A stretch of 64,000 bases of DNA from Burkholderiaceae bacterium (GTDB taxonomy: Bacteria; Pseudomonadota; Gammaproteobacteria; Burkholderiales; Burkholderiaceae_C), in the NCBI GenBank assembly GCA_017992055.1, contig JAGOPK010000002.1, positions 124,001 through 188,000 on the forward strand, written 5' to 3'. A program made the translations under genes and the position numbers. Below the pieces are notes generated by a model that worked only from the letters and a program-made list of their open reading frames with translations, was not told where the DNA came from and did no database searches. Positions 27,718 through 37,068 of the stretch are shown piece by piece; the first letter of the stretch is position 1; every line of letters begins with the position of its first letter.

Positions 27718-28980
27718 TCAGCCTGCGGTCGGCGCATCGGTGGCCGCAGTCTGCGACGACGCCGTCTCGTCGTAGGCCGCGGCCAGGTGCAGCAGCGCGG
27801 CCTCGACAAAGCCCTGCGGCCAGGGCAGGTCGGCGTCCACGCCCAGGCCCAGGCCCTGCCAGAGCTGGCGATACAGATCCCACAGCCGCTGCGGCGCATC
27901 GCTGGCCTCGGTCAGGGCATGGGACGGGGGAATGCCGGTGCAGGCCGCCAGCAGGGCCTGCAGCGCGGGGGGCGACAGCTCGTCGCCCAGGCGCATGGCG
28001 GCGGTGCGGAAGGCTGCCAGCAAGCGCCGCTGGTGGCTGGCCAGCTCATGGCCGGCGCGCTGCAGCTGGGCCGGCGCCTCGTCGGCGCTGGCCGGACTGG
28101 CCAGCAGCAGGGCCAGCACGGCCTCGGTGCTGGCGCCCAGGCGCAGCGGATTGATCTCGCGCAGCGGCAGCAGGGCCGGCGAACGGCTGCCGATATGGCG
28201 CCGCAGCTGGGCCTGCTGGTCGAGCTGCTGGCGCAGCGCGGCCACGGCGGCGCGCGCCAGCCGGGCCAGCTGCACGGCCGTCTGCAGCGCATCGCGCCCG
28301 GCCAGCGCCGCGGGCGGCAGGCCCAGGCCCTGGGCCATGGCCCGCAGCAGATCGGCCGGGTCCGGGTCCGCGCGGGTCGGGCTGCCGGTGGCAGGCGGTG
28401 CGGTTGGTGGCGGCGTGGTTGGCGGCGGCGTGGTTGGCGGCGTGGTTGGAGGTGATGTCGGCGCCGGTGGGGACGCAGTTGGCGGCGCGACCCCCGCTGC
28501 AGGGCCGCGGCCTGCGGCCTGGGCCGCCGGCCGCACCTTGGTCAGGTCCAGCGAGGCCGGGTCCTCGGGCGCCAGCTGGCCCAGCAGCTCGGTCAGGCTG
28601 GGCCGCGCCGGGCCGGGGTCGTCGAGCATGGCCGCCGGATCGCCGCCGCGCCAGGCCGGCGCCTCGCGCTGCAGCTGCAGCGTGAAGGGCCCGATCTCGA
28701 AGCGGTCGCCCGGCTGCAGCCGGTGCTCGCCGCTCAGGCGGGAGGTCGCACCGTTGACGAAGGTGCCATTGGTCGACAGGTCGCGCAGCAGCACCGCATC
28801 GCCGGCCGCGCCGACGATCTCGCAGTGGCGTGCCGACAGCGACAGCGTGGCATCGGCGATCGGCCAGTGGTTGGCCGGGTCACGGCCGATGGTGAAGCGG
28901 GTCAGCGGCCGGGGCAGGCGCATCTCGCCGATCACGCCCTCGGCCAGCTCGGCACCTCGCACGATCTTCAGGCTCAGCAT
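27718..28980 (-). CDS. FHA-domain protein with TagH-like C-terminal domain
   Basis: Protein of 420 aa with an N-terminal FHA phosphothreonine-binding domain ([42 protein letters not shown]), a Pro/Thr-rich linker (about residues 165-200, [10 protein letters not shown]-like), and a helical C-terminal domain with [20 protein letters not shown] and [14 protein letters not shown] near the end. That C-terminal pattern resembles the VI_FHA/TagH family of type VI secretion accessory proteins, yet no T6SS gene is nearby. It is first in an operon with a cNMP-binding protein and a redox fusion. Confidence 0.75.
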   Translation of the reverse strand: MLSLKIVRGAELAEGVIGEMRLPRPLTRFTIGRDPANHWPIADATLSLSARHCEIVGAAGDAVLLRDLSTNGTFVNGATSRLSGEHRLQPGDRFEIGPFTLQLQREAPAWRGGDPAAMLDDPGPARPSLTELLGQLAPEDPASLDLTKVRPAAQAAGRGPAAGVAPPTASPPAPTSPPTTPPTTPPPTTPPPTAPPATGSPTRADPDPADLLRAMAQGLGLPPAALAGRDALQTAVQLARLARAAVAALRQQLDQQAQLRRHIGSRSPALLPLREINPLRLGASTEAVLALLLASPASADEAPAQLQRAGHELASHQRRLLAAFRTAAMRLGDELSPPALQALLAACTGIPPSHALTEASDAPQRLWDLYRQLWQGLGLGVDADLPWPQGFVEAALLHLAAAYDETASSQTAATDAPTAG

Positions 28981-29012
28981 CGCGCCGTCCTTCGTGGTTC
29001 ACGGGCCCGGCA

Positions 29013-29100
29013 TGGCGGAGAGACAGGGATTCGAACCCTGGAGCCCTTGCGGGCTGCCGGTTTTCAAGACCGGTGCAATCGACCACTCTGCCATCTCTCC
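29013..29100 (-). tRNA. tRNA-Ser (UGA anticodon)
   Basis: Cloverleaf of 88 nt with encoded CCA. The acceptor stem GGAGAGA pairs with TCTCTCC, the anticodon loop is CTTGAAA (anticodon TGA), a long variable arm GCCCGCAAGGGC is present as in class II tRNAs, and the T loop GGTTCGAATCC is canonical. No attachment-site duplication of its 3' end was noticed. Confidence 0.97.
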
Positions 29101-29122
29101 GCAGCGGCTCGCGGCGTTCATT

Positions 29123-29950
29123 CTAGGAGCCCGGCGCCTGCGCCTGCTGGCAGTGCACCTGGAGCAGGTCACGGCGGCCGCCGTCGACACGCACCGCGGT
29201 CAGCGCGCCGCCCCAGACGCAGCCGGTGTCGATGGCCAGCAGCTCGGGCCGGTTGATCAGGCCCAGCGTGCTCCAGTGGCCAAAGGCCACCGGCTGGCCG
29301 GCGCTGCGCCGGCCCGGCACCTCGAACCAGGGGTGGTGGCCCGGCGGCGCGGCGTCGGCGCCGTCCTTGGTCTTGAAGTCCAGCGTGCCATCGGCGGTGC
29401 AAAAGCGCAGCCGCGTCAGCGCATTGATGACGAAGCGCCAGCGGTCCGGGCCTTGCAGGTCCTCGCTCCAGCGTGCCGGCTGGTTGCCGTACATCACGCG
29501 CAGAAAGCCCGGCAGGTCGGGCCCGGCCAGCAGGGCCTGGACCTCGGCGGCCAGGTCCAGGGTGCGGGCCGCATCCCATTGCGGCGGCACGCCGGCATGC
29601 ACCAGCAGCCAGCCGCAGGCGCTGTCGGCCAGGCGGCACTGCTGGCGCAGCCAGTCCAGCCACGCCTCGCGCTGCGGATCGTCGAGGATGGGCTGCAGCG
29701 TGTCGCTGCGGTGGGCCGGGCGCACGCCCTCGGCCACCGCCAGCAGGTGCAGGTCGTGGTTGCCCAGCAGGCAGCTGGCGGCACCGCCCAGGCCACGCAG
29801 CCGCTGCAGCGTGGCCAGCGAGGCCGGGCCGCGGTTGACCAGGTCGCCCAGCACATGCAGGCGGTCGCGCGAGGGGCTGAAACCGATCTCGGCCAGCAGG
29901 CGGTCGAAGGCGTCGCAGCAGCCCTGCAGGTCACCGATCAGATAGTGCAT
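29123..29950 (-). CDS. apaH: Symmetrical bis(5'-nucleosyl)-tetraphosphatase ApaH
   Basis: Metallophosphatase (275 aa) cleaving Ap4A to two ADP. The motifs are complete: [43 protein letters not shown] and [10 protein letters not shown]. Length matches the family. It is divergent from the CNNM-type transporter gene. Many in-frame codons lie upstream but [13 protein letters not shown] is the canonical start. Confidence 0.94.
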   Translation of the reverse strand: MHYLIGDLQGCCDAFDRLLAEIGFSPSRDRLHVLGDLVNRGPASLATLQRLRGLGGAASCLLGNHDLHLLAVAEGVRPAHRSDTLQPILDDPQREAWLDWLRQQCRLADSACGWLLVHAGVPPQWDAARTLDLAAEVQALLAGPDLPGFLRVMYGNQPARWSEDLQGPDRWRFVINALTRLRFCTADGTLDFKTKDGADAAPPGHHPWFEVPGRRSAGQPVAFGHWSTLGLINRPELLAIDTGCVWGGALTAVRVDGGRRDLLQVHCQQAQAPGS

Positions 29951-30021
29951 GCGGCCGATTCTGCTACGCTCGCCGCCCATTGCCGTTAGCTTTGGCGCGG
30001 GCCGCGGGGCCGCGCCTCTCC

Positions 30022-31341
30022 ATGGACGTTGCCCTTCTTGTCTGCCTGATCCTGCTCAACGCGCTGTTCGCGATGTCGGAGATGGCGCTGACCGCTGCGC
30101 GCAAGGCGCGGCTGGCGGTGATGGTCGAGGCCGGCGAGCGCGGCGCCAGCGCCGCCCTCGACCTGCACGAGCATCCGACCAAGTTCCTGTCCACGGTGCA
30201 GATCGGCATCACCTCGATCGGCGTGCTCAACGGCATCGTCGGCGAGGCCGCCTTTGCCGCGCCGCTGGCGCTGTGGCTGCAGCAGCTGCTGCCGGGCGAG
30301 GTGCTCAGCGTGCGCGCCACCCAGCTGGCGGCCACCGCCGGCGTGGTGGTCATCATCACCTTCCTGACCATCATCTTCGGCGAGCTGGTGCCCAAGCGCC
30401 TGGGCCAGATGTTCCCCGAGCGGGTGGCCTCGCTGGTGGCCATGCCGATGAACTGGCTGTCCACCGCCACCCGGCCCTTCGTGGCCCTGCTGTCGATGAG
30501 CACCGAGGCGGTGCTGCGCCTGCTGGGCATACGCCAGGGCCCCAGCCGCAGCGTCACCGAAGAAGAGATCGCCGCCAGCCTGGAGGAGGGCGTGGATGCC
30601 GGCGTGATCGAGGCCCAGGAGCACCAGATGGTGCGCAATGTGTTCCGGCTGGACGAGCGTCAGGTCGGCTCGATGATGATCCCGCGCGCCGAGATCACCT
30701 GGCTGGATGCCGGCGCGCCGCTGCCCGAGCTGCTGGCGCGCATGGCCGAGCATGGCCACACGCGCTATCCGGTGTGCCGCGGCGGCCTGGACGAGGTGGT
30801 CGGCGTGCTCGAGGTGCAGCACCTGCTGCCGCCGCTGTCGCGTGGCGAGACGCCGGCGCTGGAGTCGCTGATGCAGGCGCCGGTGTTCGTGCCCGAGACG
30901 CTGACCGGCATGGAGCTGCTGGAGCAGTTCCGCGTCTCGGCCGGCGAGCTGGTGTTCGTGGTCGACGAATACGGCGCGGTGCAGGGCGTGATCACCGTGC
31001 GCGATGTGCTGGAGGCCATCACCGGCGAGTTTGGCGCCCACGGTGCCGACGATGCCTGGGCCGTGCAACGCGCCGATGGCAGCTGGCTGCTGGACGGCCT
31101 GATCCCGGTGCCCGAGCTGAAGGACCGGCTGGAGCTGCGCGAGCTGCCCGAGGAAGACCGCGGCCGCTACAACACGCTGGCCGGCATGATCATGCTGCTG
31201 CTGGGCCGCCTGCCGCGCACCGCCGATGTGGTGCAATGGGATGTTTGGCGTTTCGAGGTGGTGGACCTCGACGGCAAGCGTGTCGACAAGGTGCTGGTCA
31301 CCCGTGTCGAATCTTCTGAAACCCAAGGATTGTCCCCATGA
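30022..31341 (+). CDS. CNNM/hemolysin-family CBS transporter
   Basis: Membrane protein (439 aa): an N-terminal DUF21/CNNM transmembrane domain (about residues 1-190, with FAMSEMALTAARKARL and TIIFGELVPKRLGQ), a CBS pair (MMIPRAEITWLD ... VVDEYGAVQGVITVRDVLEAI) and a C-terminal CorC_HlyC domain (GSWLLDGLIPVPELKDRLEL). Members are linked to magnesium or cobalt efflux. Its 3' end overlaps the next gene by four bases. Confidence 0.9.
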   Translation: MDVALLVCLILLNALFAMSEMALTAARKARLAVMVEAGERGASAALDLHEHPTKFLSTVQIGITSIGVLNGIVGEAAFAAPLALWLQQLLPGEVLSVRATQLAATAGVVVIITFLTIIFGELVPKRLGQMFPERVASLVAMPMNWLSTATRPFVALLSMSTEAVLRLLGIRQGPSRSVTEEEIAASLEEGVDAGVIEAQEHQMVRNVFRLDERQVGSMMIPRAEITWLDAGAPLPELLARMAEHGHTRYPVCRGGLDEVVGVLEVQHLLPPLSRGETPALESLMQAPVFVPETLTGMELLEQFRVSAGELVFVVDEYGAVQGVITVRDVLEAITGEFGAHGADDAWAVQRADGSWLLDGLIPVPELKDRLELRELPEEDRGRYNTLAGMIMLLLGRLPRTADVVQWDVWRFEVVDLDGKRVDKVLVTRVESSETQGLSP

Positions 31342-32090
31342 TCAACGAGAACCTGCACAAGAAGCCGGTGGCGCTGGACCGCGTCAAGCACAAGGACCTG
31401 AAGCTCGACACCCAGCACCGCGACATGGGCACGGTGAGCCGGCTCAACGCCTTCTTCGTGGCCGGCACCGAGTTCGGCGATGCGTGCAAGGAATTCCCGG
31501 TGGTGTGGGTCAATGCCGGCAAGGACGACGACGGCAAGCCCCAGGTGGCGCCGATCGCCGTGTTCGGCCTGAAGGCCGAGCAGAACCTGTGCATCGACGG
31601 CGACAAGTGGCGCGTGCGCTATGTGCCGGCGGCGCTGCGCCTGTACCCCTTCGGCCTGGCCCGCGTGGCCAAGGACCAGATGGTGGTCTGCTTCGACGAG
31701 AGCTGGGGTGGCTTCGGCAGCCAGGGCGAGGCGCTGTTCAAGGCCGATGGCGGCCCCAGCGACTTCACCGCCAATGTGCAGAAGCAGTTGGAGAACTTCG
31801 AGTTGGAAGTCGAGCGCACGCGCATCGCCGGCAACCTGCTGGTCGACCGCGGCCTGCTGCGCGACATGCGCTTCGACGCCACCCTGCCCGACGGCAGCAA
31901 GCTGGCGGTGGACGGCTTCCTGACCATCGACAACGACAAGCTGGCGGCGCTGTCGGACGCCGACATCGTGGCCTTCCACAAGAATGGCCTGATGGGCCTG
32001 ATCCATGCGCACCAGATCTCGCTGGGAAACATGGCCAAGCTGGTGGAGTGGCATGTGGAGCGCTATCCCAGCGCACCGGCCGCGGCCTGA
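31338..32090 (+). CDS. SapC-like family protein
   Basis: Soluble protein of 250 aa without signal peptide. The pattern fits the SapC family (PF07277): FPVVWVN, VFGLKAEQNLCID, WRVRYVPAALRLYPFGLA and CFDESWGGFG. SapC was named from S-layer peptide processing but most proteobacterial members have no tested role. ATGA overlap with the CNNM gene indicates coupling; a MarR gene follows 8 bp later. Confidence 0.75.
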   Translation: MINENLHKKPVALDRVKHKDLKLDTQHRDMGTVSRLNAFFVAGTEFGDACKEFPVVWVNAGKDDDGKPQVAPIAVFGLKAEQNLCIDGDKWRVRYVPAALRLYPFGLARVAKDQMVVCFDESWGGFGSQGEALFKADGGPSDFTANVQKQLENFELEVERTRIAGNLLVDRGLLRDMRFDATLPDGSKLAVDGFLTIDNDKLAALSDADIVAFHKNGLMGLIHAHQISLGNMAKLVEWHVERYPSAPAAA

Positions 32091-32098
32091 CTCGCAGC

Positions 32099-32575
32099 AT
32101 GAGCGGCGGCCGTGAGTCGCTGGCCATCGACCTGTACGAGCAGCCCGGCCACCTGATCCGCCGGGCCCAGCAGATCGCGGTGTCGATGTTCCTGCAGCAC
32201 ATCGGCCGCGATGTCACGCCGGTGCAGTACGCGGTGCTGCGCATGCTGCAGGAGCGGCCCGGCATCGACCAGGTGACGCTGGCCGCCGAGGTGGCGCTGG
32301 ACACCAGCACCACCGCCGAACTGGCCGTGCGCCTGGAGGCCAAGGGCTGGATCGAGCGCCGCCTGCTGCCGCGCCGCCAGCGGGCCTTGCACCTGACGCC
32401 CGACGGCGAGGCCGTGCTGGCGCGCCTGGTGCCGGGCATCCGCGAGATGAACCAGCACATGCTGGCCTCGCTGGACGAGCACGAGCGCAGCCAGCTGATG
32501 GCGCTGCTGCGCAAGTTCGTGCAGCTGAACAACGAGCAGAGCCGGGCGCCGCTCGGCGGCAAATCGGCCGACTGA
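32099..32575 (+). CDS. MarR family transcriptional regulator
   Basis: Winged-helix dimeric repressor (158 aa). The DNA-binding core is VTPVQYAVLRMLQERPGIDQ then LAAEVALDTSTTAELAVRLEAKGWIERR with the wing LLPRRQRALHLTPDGE; flanking helices form the dimer interface. It closes the CNNM-SapC unit; candidate targets are those genes or the convergent alcohol dehydrogenase. Confidence 0.88.
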   Translation: MSGGRESLAIDLYEQPGHLIRRAQQIAVSMFLQHIGRDVTPVQYAVLRMLQERPGIDQVTLAAEVALDTSTTAELAVRLEAKGWIERRLLPRRQRALHLTPDGEAVLARLVPGIREMNQHMLASLDEHERSQLMALLRKFVQLNNEQSRAPLGGKSAD

Positions 32576-32689
32576 CCAAGGCCGGCCTGCCTGGGCCTCA
32601 GCGAGGCCGCCGGAACGGGTCTGCCCGGCGCGCCGCGACGCGCAGATCCCCGCATTCGGGCCCAAGCAGTTTGGCCCGACAGCCAAAAC

Positions 32690-33838
32690 TCAGAGAGAGT
32701 CTTCCAGCATCTGCCGGTAGTCCTCACGCGTGGCCAGGCGAGGATTGGTCTTGTGGCAGTGGTCGGCCATCGCGCCGTCGATCACGCGCTCGAACAGATC
32801 GGCGGTCACGCCCATCTCGGCCAGGCCCGAGGGCAGGCCCAGGCGGCGGTTCAGATCGCGGATGGCCTCGGCCACCGCATCGCCGCGCTCGTCGCAGCCG
32901 TCCAGGCCGATGGCATGGGCGATGCGCTGCAGCCGGCGCTCGCTGCGCATGCTCTCGGCCGCGGCATTGAAGCGCACCACCGCCGGCAGGAACATCGCGT
33001 TCAGCGTGCCATGGTGCAGGCGCGGATTCACGCCGCCCAGGCTGTGGCTCAGGCTGTGCACGCAGCCCAGGCCCTTCTGGAAGGCCATCGCGCCCTGCAT
33101 GCTGGCGCTCATCATGGCCCAGCGCGCGTCGCGGTCCTGGCCGTTGCGCGTGGCGCGCTCGATGTGGGCCCAGCCGCGCTCCAGGCCATCGAGCGCAATG
33201 CCGTCGGCCGGCGGGTTGACCGCCGGCGCCATGAAGGTCTCCAGGCAGTGCGCGATCGCGTCCATGCCGGTGGCCGCGGTCAGCACCGGCGGCAGGCCCA
33301 GGGTCAGGTCGGGGTCGAGGATGGCCATCCTGGGCATCAGATGCCAGCTGTGGAAGCCCAGCTTGCGGCCGTCGTCGACGATGACGATGGCGCCACGCGC
33401 CACCTCGCTGCCGGTGCCGGCGGTGGTCGGCACGGCGATCAGCGGCGCCACGGCCTCGGTGATCTTGTTGCTGCCGCCTTCGATGGTGGCGTAGGTCTTC
33501 AGCGCTCCGGCATGGGTGGCGACGATGGCCACGCCCTTGGCCAGGTCGATGCTGGAGCCGCCGCCCACGGCGATCAGGCCGTCGCAGCCGGCTTCGGCAT
33601 ACACCGCCGCGGCCGCACGCACCGCCGCCTCGGTGGGATTGCTGGGCGTCTGGTCGAACACCGCATGCGGCAGCCCGGCCAGCGCGGCCAGCGCCTGGTC
33701 CAGCACGCCGGCCGCGCGCACACCGGCATCGCTGACCACCAGCGGCCGGCGCATGCCGATGCGCTGGCATTCCTCGGGCAGCAGGCGCACGGCGCCGGCA
33801 GCGATCTCGATCTGCGTCAGGTACTGGATGCGGGCCAT
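32690..33838 (-). CDS. Iron-containing alcohol dehydrogenase
   Basis: Group III metal-dependent dehydrogenase (382 aa). NAD-binding is marked by LIAVGGGSSIDLAKG and PTTAGTGSEVARGAI; metal ligands appear in AIAHCLETFM, VHSLSHSLGG and NPRLHHGTLNAMFLP. Length and order match lactaldehyde/ethanol/maleylacetate-type dehydrogenases; the substrate cannot be read. The divergent esterase gene starts 85 bp away, suggesting a shared control region. Confidence 0.9.
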   Translation of the reverse strand: MARIQYLTQIEIAAGAVRLLPEECQRIGMRRPLVVSDAGVRAAGVLDQALAALAGLPHAVFDQTPSNPTEAAVRAAAAVYAEAGCDGLIAVGGGSSIDLAKGVAIVATHAGALKTYATIEGGSNKITEAVAPLIAVPTTAGTGSEVARGAIVIVDDGRKLGFHSWHLMPRMAILDPDLTLGLPPVLTAATGMDAIAHCLETFMAPAVNPPADGIALDGLERGWAHIERATRNGQDRDARWAMMSASMQGAMAFQKGLGCVHSLSHSLGGVNPRLHHGTLNAMFLPAVVRFNAAAESMRSERRLQRIAHAIGLDGCDERGDAVAEAIRDLNRRLGLPSGLAEMGVTADLFERVIDGAMADHCHKTNPRLATREDYRQMLEDSL

Positions 33839-33922
33839 GGGGGCAGGGTCTCCGGGTTCAGGGGCAGCGGTCGGCAAGCCGCGCCAGTATGCTTGGCCGT
33901 CCTGCACACGACTGCACCCCAG

Positions 33923-34882
33923 GTGACAACCCGACTGCTGACCCCGGCCATGGCCGGCCTGCTGGACCGCATCCGCCGCGCCCAGCACACGCCCTTCCAC
34001 GCGATGAGCGCGGAGCAGGCCCGTGCCGCCTATGCCAAGGCGGCCGAGGTGCTGGAGCCGCCACGTGCGCCGCTGCCGCGGGTGGAGGACCTGCGCGTGC
34101 CCGGCGCCGCCGGCGCGCTGCCGGCGCGGCTGTATGCGGCCCAGCCGGCCGCCGCCGCGGTGCTGCCGGTGCTGCTGTACTTCCATGGCGGCGGCTTCAC
34201 CATCGGCGGACTGGACACCCACGACAGCCTGTGCCGCCAGCTGGCCTTGCGCTCGGGCGGCGCAGTGCTGGCGCTGGACTACCGGCTGGCGCCCGAGCAC
34301 CCGTTCCCGGCCGCGGTCGACGATGCCTGGGCCGTGCTGCAATGGCTGTGCGACGCCGGCGGCGCCGGCAGCCTGGGCCTGGATGCGCGGCGCGTGGCCG
34401 TGGGCGGCGACAGCGCCGGCGGCACGCTGGCCGCGGTGGCGGCCCTGCATGCGCGCGACCGCGGCTGGCCGCTGGCGCTGCAGTTGCTGATCACACCCGG
34501 CACCACGGCCCATGCCGACACGCCCTCGCATGCGCTGTTTGCCAACGGCTTTCTGCTGGATGCGGCCAACATCGCCTGGTTCTTCGACCACTACATCCCC
34601 TACCACCACCGCCGCGACTGGCGCTTCGCACCGCTGGAGGCGCCGGATCTGGACGGCGTGGCGCCGGCCTGCGTGATCCTGGCCGAATGCGATCCGCTGG
34701 TCGACGAAGGCCTGGCCTATGCCGACCGGCTGCGCACCGCCGGCGTGGCCGTGGAACTGGAGCTGTACCGTGGCCTGACCCACGATTTCATCAAGATGGG
34801 GCGTGCGCTCAAAGAAGCCGGCCTGGCCCAGCAGGTGGCCGGCGACGCCCTGAAAACCGCCTGGAGACAAGACCGAACATGA
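33923..34882 (+). CDS. Alpha/beta hydrolase (HSL-type esterase)
   Basis: Carboxylesterase of the hormone-sensitive-lipase family (319 aa). The oxyanion motif HGGGFTIGGLD, nucleophile GGDSAGGTLAA, acid ECDPLVDEG and histidine THDFIKMG complete the triad. A GTG start (VTTRLLTPAMAG) is used because the family's N-terminal TPAMAGLLDRI helix would otherwise be lost; an ATG nine codons later is the alternative. The stop overlaps the following ATG (ATGA). Confidence 0.88.
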   Translation: MTTRLLTPAMAGLLDRIRRAQHTPFHAMSAEQARAAYAKAAEVLEPPRAPLPRVEDLRVPGAAGALPARLYAAQPAAAAVLPVLLYFHGGGFTIGGLDTHDSLCRQLALRSGGAVLALDYRLAPEHPFPAAVDDAWAVLQWLCDAGGAGSLGLDARRVAVGGDSAGGTLAAVAALHARDRGWPLALQLLITPGTTAHADTPSHALFANGFLLDAANIAWFFDHYIPYHHRRDWRFAPLEAPDLDGVAPACVILAECDPLVDEGLAYADRLRTAGVAVELELYRGLTHDFIKMGRALKEAGLAQQVAGDALKTAWRQDRT

Positions 34883-35739
34883 GCAGCCGTCAGCAGTACC
34901 GCCACCTGGAACGCCTGCGCATCCGCTGGGCCGAGGTGGACATGCAGAGCATCGTCTTCAACGGCCACTACCTGATGTACTTCGACACCGCCGTGGCCGG
35001 CTGGTGGCGGGCCATGGCGCTGCCGTACACGCAGACCATGCAGTACCTGGGCGGCGACCTGTATGTGCGCAAGGCCACGCTGGAATACAACGCCTCGGCG
35101 CACTACGACGACCTGGTCGATGTGGGCGTGCGCACCCAGCGCATCGGCAACTCGTCGATGGTCATCGCCTGCGGCGTGTTCCGCGGCGACGAGCTGCTGG
35201 TGAGCGGCGAACTGGTCTATGTCTATGCCGACCCGGCCACGCAGACCAGCCGGCCGGTGCCGCAGCAACTGCGCGACCTGCTGGAGGCCTTCGACGCCGG
35301 CAAGCCCATGGTCGAGGTGCGCACCGGCGCCTGGGACGAGTTGGGCCGCGAGGCCGGCGCCATCCGCAGCCAGGTCTTCGTCGACGAGCAGAAGATCCCG
35401 GCCGAGATGGAATGGGATGCCGCCGACGCGGTGGCCGTGCATGCGGTGGCCTACAACCGCCTGGGCGTGCCGCTGGCCACCGGCCGGCTGCTGGAGCATG
35501 TGCCGGGCGTGGCCAAGATCGGCCGCATGGCGGTGCTGCGGCCGATGCGTGGCACGCGCATCGGCCGCGCGGTGCTGGACGCGCTGATGGCCGCGGCCCG
35601 CGCCCGTGGCGACCGCGAGGTGCTGCTGCATGCGCAGACCTCGGCCGCACCGTTCTACCAGCGCGCCGGCTTCAGCGCGCGTGGCCCGCAGTTCGACGAG
35701 GCCGGCATCCCGCATGTGGAGATGGTGCGGCTGCTGTGA
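34879..35739 (+). CDS. Acyl-CoA thioesterase - GNAT acetyltransferase fusion
   Basis: Two-domain protein (286 aa). Residues 1-130 are a hotdog thioesterase of the YbgC/4HBT type with the catalytic Asp region RWAEVDMQSIVFNGHYLMYFD. Residues 150-286 are a GNAT domain: VFVDEQKIPAEMEWD, KIGRMAVLRPMRGTRIGRAVLDAL (acetyl-CoA loop), FYQRAGFSARGPQFDEAGIPHVEM. Both domains look complete. It is translationally coupled to the esterase gene, hinting at a joint role in acyl-CoA or ester metabolism. Confidence 0.87.
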   Translation: MSSRQQYRHLERLRIRWAEVDMQSIVFNGHYLMYFDTAVAGWWRAMALPYTQTMQYLGGDLYVRKATLEYNASAHYDDLVDVGVRTQRIGNSSMVIACGVFRGDELLVSGELVYVYADPATQTSRPVPQQLRDLLEAFDAGKPMVEVRTGAWDELGREAGAIRSQVFVDEQKIPAEMEWDAADAVAVHAVAYNRLGVPLATGRLLEHVPGVAKIGRMAVLRPMRGTRIGRAVLDALMAAARARGDREVLLHAQTSAAPFYQRAGFSARGPQFDEAGIPHVEMVRLL

Positions 35740-35742
35740 AGC

Positions 35743-36018
35743 TCAGTCTGCGGCGATGAAGCGCTCCACATGCCGCGGATGCGGCAGGGCCACCTGGCGC
35801 GCCGCCCGTGCCAGCTCGGCCTCGAAGGCCTCGCCCACCGGCTCGCCGTCGTAGACCTCCATCAGCGTGAATTCGCCGTCGCGGGCCTCGGGGCGGCGCA
35901 GCAGCTCGCTGCCCAGGCCCGGATGCAGCCCGGCCAGGGCCGTCTGCATGGCCCGGGCGACGGCCACGGTTTCATCCAGCGCCGTGGCCGCGCAGCGGTA
36001 GTAGACGCAGAGCTTCAA
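35743..36018 (-). CDS. Small conserved protein (DUF4936-like)
   Basis: Protein of 91 aa, start TTG overlapping the ygfZ stop (TTGA), so it is translated by coupling. Sequence KLCVYYRCAATALDETVAVA then LLRRPEARDGEFTLMEVYDG and a C-terminal HPRHVERFIA suggest a ferredoxin-like alpha/beta barrel of the DUF4936 type, commonly found next to ygfZ in betaproteobacteria. No catalytic residues recognised. Confidence 0.7.
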   Translation of the reverse strand: MKLCVYYRCAATALDETVAVARAMQTALAGLHPGLGSELLRRPEARDGEFTLMEVYDGEPVGEAFEAELARAARQVALPHPRHVERFIAAD

Positions 36019-36962
36019 GGCTCGCTCGGCAGCGCATAGGGCAGGGCCACGCGCTGCAGCAGCGCGCCGTCGGCGCTGCCGGCATGCAGTTGGCCGCCGT
36101 CCAGCGCCGCCAGCTTGACCTCGACCAGGGCGCGCCAGCCGCGGCCCCCGGGTGCCGGCGCGGCCAGTGCCACCAGACCGGCCGGCTGGCCGGGATCGGC
36201 GCTGTGGAACAGCTCCTGGCCGGCGGCCAGCGGCGCGGCGCTGTCGAACAGCTGGCCGCGGCGCTTGAGCGTGCCGCGGTACTGGCTGCGCGCCACCACC
36301 TCCTGGCCCGGATAGCAGCCTTTCTGGAAGTTCACGCCGCCCACCAGTTCCAGGTTCACCATCTGCGGCACGAACTGTTCGGCCGTGGCGGCGACGATGC
36401 GTACCACGCCGCTGCTGACCTCCAGCCAGGCCCAGTCGCCGGCGTCCAGTGCGGCGGCGGCCGGCGCCGCGGCCTCGGCCGGCTGCAGCCACAGCGCCCG
36501 CGGCACGGCGGCACCATCGGGCAGGCGGATGGCCGTGCCGGCCGGGCCGGCCTGCAGCCCCCAGGCCGGCAGTGCGCCGCAGGCCGACAGCGCACTGGCA
36601 CCGGCCAGGCCCCACAGCGCATGCGTGGCGCTGGCGTCGCTGAGCTGGCACTTGGCGCGCAGCACAAACATCTTCAGCCGCTTCAGCGTGGCCGCCAGCA
36701 GGTCGGCGCTGCAGGCCAGCCAGAAGCTGTGCTCGCCGTCGCGCCAGATCACGAAGCTGGCCGTCAGCCGGCCCTTGGCCGAGCACCAGCCGGCCAGCCG
36801 GGCCTGGCCCTCGCGCAGGCCTTGCACATCCTGGGTCAGCTGGCTGTGCAGAAAGCTGGCGGCGTCGACGCCTTCGGCGCGGATCAGGCCCCAGTCGGCC
36901 AGACGCACAGCGCCATCCAGGGCAGATGTCGGGGTGGGGGAGGGAAGGGAAAGATCGCTCAT
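36015..36962 (-). CDS. ygfZ: Folate-binding Fe/S cluster repair protein YgfZ
   Basis: GcvT-fold, tetrahydrofolate-binding protein (315 aa) that supports maturation or repair of certain Fe/S enzymes. The diagnostic KGCYPGQEVVAR motif with its conserved Cys is present at about residues 228-239, preceded by the FLHSQLTQDVQGL N-terminal region and GWCSAKGRL. Divergent from mltG across a 106-bp gap, as in many betaproteobacteria. Confidence 0.92.
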   Translation of the reverse strand: MSDLSLPSPTPTSALDGAVRLADWGLIRAEGVDAASFLHSQLTQDVQGLREGQARLAGWCSAKGRLTASFVIWRDGEHSFWLACSADLLAATLKRLKMFVLRAKCQLSDASATHALWGLAGASALSACGALPAWGLQAGPAGTAIRLPDGAAVPRALWLQPAEAAAPAAAALDAGDWAWLEVSSGVVRIVAATAEQFVPQMVNLELVGGVNFQKGCYPGQEVVARSQYRGTLKRRGQLFDSAAPLAAGQELFHSADPGQPAGLVALAAPAPGGRGWRALVEVKLAALDGGQLHAGSADGALLQRVALPYALPSEP

Positions 36963-37068
36963 GGTGCGGCCGATTATCATCAGCGCCCCTTGCCACCACC
37001 GGTGGTGCCGGCAATCGCCGACCCGACCCCTGCGCACATCCGCTGCTGCCAGCCGTCCTGTTTCCTGC

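Noticed and set aside
29013-29100. tRNA-Ser as attachment site of the provirus
   Set aside because: It lies 13 kb away from the left end and I saw no duplicated 3' tRNA segment at either provirus boundary.
32650-32690. Hairpin CGGGCCCAA...TTTGGCCCG between convergent genes as terminator
   Set aside because: The stem is imperfect and no T-run follows on either strand.
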